A DNA stretch of 64,000 nucleotides from Vreelandella hamiltonii (GTDB lineage: Bacteria > Pseudomonadota > Gammaproteobacteria > Pseudomonadales > Halomonadaceae). The translations under genes were made by a program, and so were the position numbers. Below are positions 58,983 to 64,000 of the stretch, piece after piece. The notes beneath the pieces were generated by a model. It worked only from the letters and a program-made list of their open reading frames with translations. It had not been told where the DNA came from and searched no databases. Numbering within the stretch: position 1 is the stretch's first letter; every line of letters starts with the position of its first letter. The stretch spans positions 1 to 64,000 of the forward strand of contig NZ_BMXN01000001.1 of assembly GCF_014651775.1 (NCBI RefSeq). Reading direction: 5' to 3'.

Positions 58983-59687
58983 ATGTCGTCGCGATATCTT
59001 CTGGCATTGGATGCCTCCTCCAGTGCCTGCTCTGCCGCGCTGCTGCGTCAGGAGAATGATCAGTCCGAGTGTCTGGCGCGTTACGAAATGACGCCGCGCG
59101 CCCATACCAAACGCTTGATGCCGATGGTCGACGAGCTGCTGGCTACCGCTGCCATTGCGCCCGGGCAGCTGGACGCCGTCGCGTTTGGCCGTGGGCCGGG
59201 CTCCTTTACCGGCCTGCGCATTGCCGCCGGAGCGGCCCAGGGGTTGGCCTTCGGCCTGGAGCGCCCGCTGCTGGGCATCTCGACGTTGGAGGCCCTGGCC
59301 TTGCAGGTGCATCGCCGTTATCACTTTCGCCATGTGGTGACCGCGCTGGATGCCCGAATGGGTGAAATTTACGTGGCCAGCTGGCACTGCCTGAATGACG
59401 TGGTCAGCCCGCAAAGCGATGAGCGAGTACTGGCCCCAGGCGCTTTTAGACTGCCATCCGATGAAACCGACTGGGTCGGAGTCGGCTCGGGCTTTGCGCT
59501 TTGGGACGCTTTCGATGTGGGAGTGCATGTGGGCATGACCCAGCACCTCAGCGACGACCTGGAGCCGCGCGCCGAAGAGATGGCCTGGCTGGCCGCGCGG
59601 GACTTGGACGCGGGGTTGGGTGTCGCCGCCCATGAAGCGCAGCCCGTCTACCTGCGTAACGACGTGGCCTGGAAAAAGCCGGCATGA
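58983..59687 (+). CDS. tsaB: tRNA threonylcarbamoyladenosine synthesis protein TsaB
   Basis: A 234-residue ASKHA-fold protein that scaffolds TsaD and TsaE in t6A37 formation. [15 protein letters not shown] at the N-terminus, [13 protein letters not shown] and [23 protein letters not shown] (split in two motifs) are the usual TsaB signatures. It overlaps rsmJ by 4 nt. The other t6A-related enzyme here is TrmO, which acts on the finished base. Confidence 0.95.
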   Translation: MSSRYLLALDASSSACSAALLRQENDQSECLARYEMTPRAHTKRLMPMVDELLATAAIAPGQLDAVAFGRGPGSFTGLRIAAGAAQGLAFGLERPLLGISTLEALALQVHRRYHFRHVVTALDARMGEIYVASWHCLNDVVSPQSDERVLAPGAFRLPSDETDWVGVGSGFALWDAFDVGVHVGMTQHLSDDLEPRAEEMAWLAARDLDAGLGVAAHEAQPVYLRNDVAWKKPA

Positions 59688-60394
59688 GCCCGGCGCGCCC
59701 ACCGATAGCGCTGCCCGCCGGGCTGACGCTGGAAGAGCGCGATGGCCGGTTGGCGCTGGTCGGCGACGAGCGCCAGTACGGCAAGCCCTTGAGCGTCGAT
59801 TTCGTGTCCGGCAAGGCGGCCCATCGGCGTCAGTTCGGCGGTGGGCGCGGCCAGCTGGTGGCCAAGGCGTGTGGGCTTTCCAAAGGCGTGACGCCGAGCA
59901 TCGTGGACGCCACGGCAGGGCTCGGGCGTGACGCGTTCGTGTTGGCCAGCCTGGGTGCCGAGGTGCTGATGGTCGAGCGCGTGCAGGCCATTGCCGCGCT
60001 GCTGGAGGATGGCCTGGCCCGTGCGGCCAGGGACGCCGAGACGGCGCCCATCACCGCGCGCATGCAGCTGCGTCATGGGGATGCCTGTGAGGCGCTGGCG
60101 GCGCTGGTGGCCAGCGCCGAGTTCACCCCGCAGGTCGTGCACCTGGACCCCATGTTTCCCCATCGCGAGAAATCGGCTCTGGTGAAGAAGGAAATGCGCC
60201 TGTTTCGTGAACTGGCCGGGGAGGACGATGACGCCCCGCGCCTGCTGGAAGCGGCGCTGGCGGTGGCCACTCACCGGGTGGTGGTCAAGCGCCCCCGTAA
60301 AGCGCCGCCTATTGCTGGCCCTGCGCCGCAGCATACAATCGACGGCAAAACCAGCCGCTATGACCTGTACGTTCACCGCTCCTTGAGCCGCTGA
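59684..60394 (+). CDS. rsmJ: 16S rRNA (guanine(1516)-N2)-methyltransferase RsmJ
   Basis: A 236-residue SAM methyltransferase. [19 protein letters not shown], motif [19 protein letters not shown] and the catalytic segment [20 protein letters not shown] identify RsmJ (YhiQ). ATG 59684 overlaps the tsaB stop as ATGA. Confidence 0.93.
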   Translation: MSPARPPIALPAGLTLEERDGRLALVGDERQYGKPLSVDFVSGKAAHRRQFGGGRGQLVAKACGLSKGVTPSIVDATAGLGRDAFVLASLGAEVLMVERVQAIAALLEDGLARAARDAETAPITARMQLRHGDACEALAALVASAEFTPQVVHLDPMFPHREKSALVKKEMRLFRELAGEDDDAPRLLEAALAVATHRVVVKRPRKAPPIAGPAPQHTIDGKTSRYDLYVHRSLSR

Positions 60395-60431
60395 GGCGGC
60401 CTGCAGGCATGGCGCAAGAGAAGGAGTCTCT

Positions 60432-61553
60432 ATGCAGTACGCGTGGCGAGAAGGTAACCGTGTGGCGCTTCTGCCGGAAGCATCGCGCTTTCTGCCAGCC
60501 ATGTTCGACGCCGTCCATCAGGCCCAGCACTATGTCTTCGTAGAGCTTTACCTGATGGAGTCGGGGGAGTTGGCTGACCAGATGATCGATGTGCTGGTGG
60601 CTGCGGCCGAGCGTGGCGTGCAGGTGTATGTACTGCTGGATGGCTATGGCGCCATGGGGCTGGACCGCGAAGATCGTGAGCGGCTGCAGGCGGCAGGTGT
60701 GGCCTTGCAGCTGTTCAACCCGATTGGCTTCCACTCGCTGGCACGCAACCTGAGCCGTGACCATCGCAAGATCGTGGTGGTGGATGGCGAGGTAGCCTTC
60801 ACGGGCGGGTTTGGCGCGGTGGATGAGTTCCTGGAGGCCTGGTACGAAATCGCCGCCCGGGTCGAAGGGCCCGTGGTGGCCGACTGGGAGGCGCTGTTTC
60901 GTCGCTTGTGGCGTTCGCGGCTGACCCGCTATGCGTCCCCGCAAGGGCCACGTCTGGCACTGCCGGAGGCGCGGGTAGCCGAGCCGCACGAAGAGGGCGT
61001 CAGGGGCAGGGTCATCTCGGGTCGTGGCTATCGCTACCAGGCCATTCGGCACTCACTCTACGCGCGGGTCCACCAGTCTCGCCAACGGCTGTGGCTATGT
61101 ACGCCCTATTTCGTGCCGACCTTTTCGCTGCGTCGGCGGCTGGTGCGCGCGGCCCGGCGCGGGGTGGACGTTCGCCTGCTGCTACCCGGTGCCAAGCATG
61201 ACCACCCCGGCGTGCGTTACGCAGGCCAACGCTTTTACCACAGCTTGCTGAAAGCAGGCGTGCGCATCTTCGAATTCAAGCCAACCTTCATTCATGCCAA
61301 GTTCGTGCTGGCCGACGACTGGGTGAGCCTGGGCTCCTGCAACTTTGACCACTGGAACCTGCACTGGAACCTGGAAGCCAACCAGGAGGTGGAGGATGCT
61401 GCCTTCGCCAGCGACGTGCGCGAGCTGTTCGAGCGCAACTTTGCTGCCAGTGACGAGGTAGATGCCCATGCCTGGGCCGCGCGGCCCTGGTGGCAGCGCG
61501 CCCGGGAGTGGGTGTATGGCGCGCTGGATGGCCTGGTGACGCGGCTCAAGTAA
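60432..61553 (+). CDS. clsB: cardiolipin synthase B-like phospholipase D-family protein
   Basis: A 373-residue protein with two HKD catalytic motifs: DHRKIVVVDGEVAFTGG in the first half and FIHAKFVLADDWVSLGSCNFD in the second. Length and absence of N-terminal membrane helices match ClsB-type synthases, which make cardiolipin at the inner membrane; a ClsC-type activity is also possible. AAGGAG precedes the ATG. It is convergent with the UPF0149 gene, 4 bp apart. Confidence 0.87.
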   Translation: MQYAWREGNRVALLPEASRFLPAMFDAVHQAQHYVFVELYLMESGELADQMIDVLVAAAERGVQVYVLLDGYGAMGLDREDRERLQAAGVALQLFNPIGFHSLARNLSRDHRKIVVVDGEVAFTGGFGAVDEFLEAWYEIAARVEGPVVADWEALFRRLWRSRLTRYASPQGPRLALPEARVAEPHEEGVRGRVISGRGYRYQAIRHSLYARVHQSRQRLWLCTPYFVPTFSLRRRLVRAARRGVDVRLLLPGAKHDHPGVRYAGQRFYHSLLKAGVRIFEFKPTFIHAKFVLADDWVSLGSCNFDHWNLHWNLEANQEVEDAAFASDVRELFERNFAASDEVDAHAWAARPWWQRAREWVYGALDGLVTRLK

Positions 61554-61557
61554 CGGT

Positions 61558-62232
61558 TTACCTGCGCTTTTTGCCTTTGGCTGGGGTTTTCTTGCGGGGC
61601 TTGGGTTTGGGCGTTTCCGGGGGCACGCGGTAGTGCAGGTAGAGGTCGAGCACCAGTTCGGGGAGCTGGGCCACCAGCGCTTCCTGATTGGCCTGGTCGC
61701 TGGCCATCTCGGCCATGTCGGGTTCGTCATCAAACAGACCCGAGAGCAGCATGAAGGGCAGCAGCAGGGTGGCCGCAGCCTCTTCGTCCTCCTGGAACCA
61801 GGCGCTTTCGTCGCTGAACACGCCTTCCATGAAGCCTGCGCACCAGTCGCCGATGGGCGTCTCTTCGGCGGGCAGGCCATCCAGGGTCAGCTCGAAGGGC
61901 AGCTCTGGCAGACCGCCTTGTTCCAGCACCGCCATGGCGTTATCACGCAGCAGGCAGAGAAGGTGCGTGACCTCGTCGCGTTCGGCGTCGTCCTGGTAGT
62001 TGGGCTCGCCCTGAAAGAGCTCGGCAAGCCACGCGTCGCGGGGCTGTTCGCTGGGCGCCACGGCCAGGGCTACCAGGAAACCATGGGCCGAGATCAGGTC
62101 CAGGGCATCTTCGCCCACGCGGTCCGAATCGAGAAAGTCGTCCAGCCTGTCCAGCTGCTCATCTTCCAGCAGCGGCTGGGGTGGCACGCTGTCGGAAGCG
62201 GTTGCGGGGGGCTCGTTGTTGCGCTCTGCCAT
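61558..62232 (-). CDS. UPF0149 (YecA/YgfB) family protein
   Basis: A 224-residue mainly helical acidic protein with a basic Lys/Arg/Pro-rich tail (about 203-224). LISAHGFLVALAVAP and IGDWCAGFMEGVF are UPF0149 hallmarks. It lacks the C-terminal SEC-C metal motif of E. coli YecA. ATG 62232 has GAGG six nucleotides upstream; the much longer frame runs back through the sprT region and is not credible. Function unknown. Confidence 0.85.
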   Translation of the reverse strand: MAERNNEPPATASDSVPPQPLLEDEQLDRLDDFLDSDRVGEDALDLISAHGFLVALAVAPSEQPRDAWLAELFQGEPNYQDDAERDEVTHLLCLLRDNAMAVLEQGGLPELPFELTLDGLPAEETPIGDWCAGFMEGVFSDESAWFQEDEEAAATLLLPFMLLSGLFDDEPDMAEMASDQANQEALVAQLPELVLDLYLHYRVPPETPKPKPRKKTPAKGKKRR

Positions 62233-62290
62233 GAAAAGCCTCATCGGGTATCTTGAATCGAACAACATCTTGACGGTTAGTTTATCACTA

Positions 62291-62827
62291 ATGAACACCA
62301 CACCACTGCCTTCCTGGCCTGCTGATGAGCTGGAAGCGTTGTCACCACCCGCGCTGGCTTCCGCCGCCCGTGAACGGGTCGCGGAAGCGCTGGCCCGCTG
62401 TCGGGAAGTGTATCCGACGCTACCTACTCCCGGCGTCTGGTTCGACCTGAAGGGCGCAGGGGCTGGGCAGGTCCACTGGGGCCGGCAAGGGCTGCGCTTC
62501 AATCCCGTGCTGATGGCGGCCAACCGCATGGCCTTCTTCGACGAGGTGATCCCCCATGAAATGGCCCACTGGCTGGTCTTTCACTTGGCCAACGGCACCC
62601 GTTTGAAACCCCATGGCCGGGAGTGGCAGACCGTCATGCGTGACCTGTTTGGGCTGGAACCCCGGGTTACCCACCGTTTCGATATCGGGCAAGCGCAGTC
62701 GCGGCCCTACCGCTACCAGTGCGCCTGCCAGACCCACGCTTTTACGGCCAGACGTCATGCCTTAGTGGTAAAAGGGCAGCGATATCGCTGCCGACATTGT
62801 CATCAGACCTTGGTCTACAGTACTTGA
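62291..62827 (+). CDS. sprT: SprT-family zinc metalloprotease-like protein
   Basis: A 178-residue protein with the zincin motif EVIPHEMAHWLVFHLA and a C-terminal cysteine/histidine zinc-ribbon-like part (CACQTHAF and CRHCHQTL). Related to bacterial SprT and to the SPRTN protease domain of eukaryotes. ATG 62291 is chosen because the family starts near here; the upstream frame overlaps the divergent UPF0149 gene. The ribosome site is poor. Confidence 0.88.
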   Translation: MNTTPLPSWPADELEALSPPALASAARERVAEALARCREVYPTLPTPGVWFDLKGAGAGQVHWGRQGLRFNPVLMAANRMAFFDEVIPHEMAHWLVFHLANGTRLKPHGREWQTVMRDLFGLEPRVTHRFDIGQAQSRPYRYQCACQTHAFTARRHALVVKGQRYRCRHCHQTLVYST

Positions 62828-63009
62828 TGAATCCCGGAAATATGTTTTAAGTATATGTTTTTTAAAATAAAAATGTTAATACCAATGTCTAAGGGGAAGC
62901 CGTCATCGGGAGGTTTATGCTAGGTAAAGATTAGCCGGGTCGGTGCCACCAATAACAAGACCGACACAACTTCCACGAGAGTGCATTTTCACGGACAGAG
63001 GCAATTTCA

Positions 63010-64000
63010 TGAGCGAGCATCAGAACGTCTATCCAGTGCGCGATAGCATCGCAGCCAAGGCATGGGCCGACAAAGACAAGTATGCGGCAATGTATCAGCA
63101 GTCCATGGAGGACCCTGAAGGCTTCTGGGCCGAGCAAGCCAAGCGTCTCGACTGGATCAAGACCCCCAGCAAGATCAAGAATACCTCGTTCGCCCGCGAC
63201 AACGTCGATATTCGCTGGTTCGAAGACGGCGAGCTGAACGTCAGCGCCAATTGCCTGGACCGCCATCTGGCCACGCGTGGCGACCAGACGGCGATCATCT
63301 GGGAAGGCGATGATCCCAGCGAATCCAAACACATCACCTACCGTGAGCTGTACGAGCGTACCAACCAGCTGGCCAATGGCCTGAAATCGCTGGGCATTCA
63401 GAAAGGCGATACGGTCACGCTGTATATGCCGATGATTCCCGAAGCCGCCATGGCCATGCTGGCCTGTGCGCGGATCGGCGCAGTGCACTCGGTGGTCTTT
63501 GGTGGCTTCTCCCCGGACGCCGTGGCTCAGCGCGTCATTGGTGCGGACTCCAAGCTGGTGATCACCGCCGATGAGTCGGTGCGCGGTGGCAAGCATGTGC
63601 CGCTGAAAGAGAACGTCGACTCGGCGCTGACCCGTGATGGCACCGACGTGTGCAAGAACGTGCTGGTCGTCAAACGCACCGGGGGCGATATCGACTGGCA
63701 GGCAGGCCGTGACCTGTGGTTCGACGAGCTGGTCGATCAGCAGTCGACCGAGTGCCCGGCCGAACCCATGAACGCAGAAGATCCCCTGTTCATTCTGTAT
63801 ACCTCAGGCTCTACCGGCGCGCCGAAAGGGCTGAAGCATACCACTGGCGGCTACCTGACCTATGCCGCCATGACCCATCAATATATTTTCGACTACCAGG
63901 AAGGCGAGATCTACTGGTGTACCGCCGACGTGGGCTGGGTCACCGGGCATAGCTATATCGTGTACGGGCCGCTGGCCAACGGCGCCACGACGCTGATGTT
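63010..64000 (+). CDS. acs: acetyl-CoA synthetase (5' part; runs off the window)
   Basis: 330 codons of an adenylate-forming ligase making acetyl-CoA from acetate, ATP and CoA; the family is about 650 residues, so roughly half is present and the right edge cuts it. [21 protein letters not shown], the P-loop [20 protein letters not shown] and [20 protein letters not shown] are Acs motifs. AGAGG precedes ATG 63010. The 182-bp gap upstream is AT-rich (62830-62885) and likely carries the promoter; I cannot define it further. Confidence 0.95.

Overview
The window looks like a stretch of core chromosome from a moderately GC-rich gammaproteobacterium, most likely Halomonas or a close relative. This rests on gene order (ubiE-ubiJ-ubiB-hisE-tatABC, priA/rpmE, dapA-bamC-purC, nadC/ampD, scpA-scpB-rluB), a magnesium-type HemB, an osmolyte-type BCCT carrier and RstAB/MetR-type regulators. 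I ran no database search; names come from motifs, length and synteny. I see no phage, insertion sequence, CRISPR array or large foreign island.

Region by region. 1-7.4 kb is the most accessory-like part. It has the tail of an unknown gene, a BCCT transporter followed by a 48-residue membrane peptide, and a minus-strand operon of two tandem periplasmic solute-binding proteins translationally coupled to a membrane diguanylate cyclase. An MFS transporter, a membrane aspartic protease and two tiny proteins follow. 7.6-11 kb holds RstA/RstB and MetR. 11-15.3 kb holds ppk, hemB and elbB. 15.3-27.9 kb is a long minus-strand run: priA, argS, an ftsN-like SPOR gene, hslVU, a DUF971 gene, ubiE-ubiJ-ubiB, hisE and tatABC. 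28-33 kb has rpmE, malic enzyme, tesB, tadA and mltF. 33-41.5 kb is plus-strand purL, radD-like helicase, scpA, scpB and rluB.

41.6-46.9 kb carries two identical tRNA-Lys(UUU) genes, nadA, bepA (minus), a tusA-family gene, perM and bcp (minus). 47.1-49.9 kb is dapA-bamC-purC. 49.9-52.9 kb has trmO (minus), a GNAT acetyltransferase, and divergent nadC/ampD. 53.2-58 kb is aceE-aceF, preceded by an unusually AT-rich, repeat-containing leader. 58.2-64 kb has adk, tsaB-rsmJ, a cardiolipin-synthase-like gene, a UPF0149 gene, a SprT-like gene and the start of acs, cut by the window edge.

The best candidate for an undescribed system is the SBP-SBP-GGDEF operon (2112-4892). It has no ABC permease or ATPase beside it, its overlapping frames imply fixed stoichiometry, and its cyclase lacks the usual product-inhibition arginine. 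It may be a two-receptor ligand-sensing c-di-GMP module. Secondary leads are the BCCT-linked micro-membrane protein, the 35-bp palindrome between hemB and ppk, the structured leaders of nadA, aceE and hslV, and an inverted pair of DnaA boxes upstream of the malic enzyme gene.
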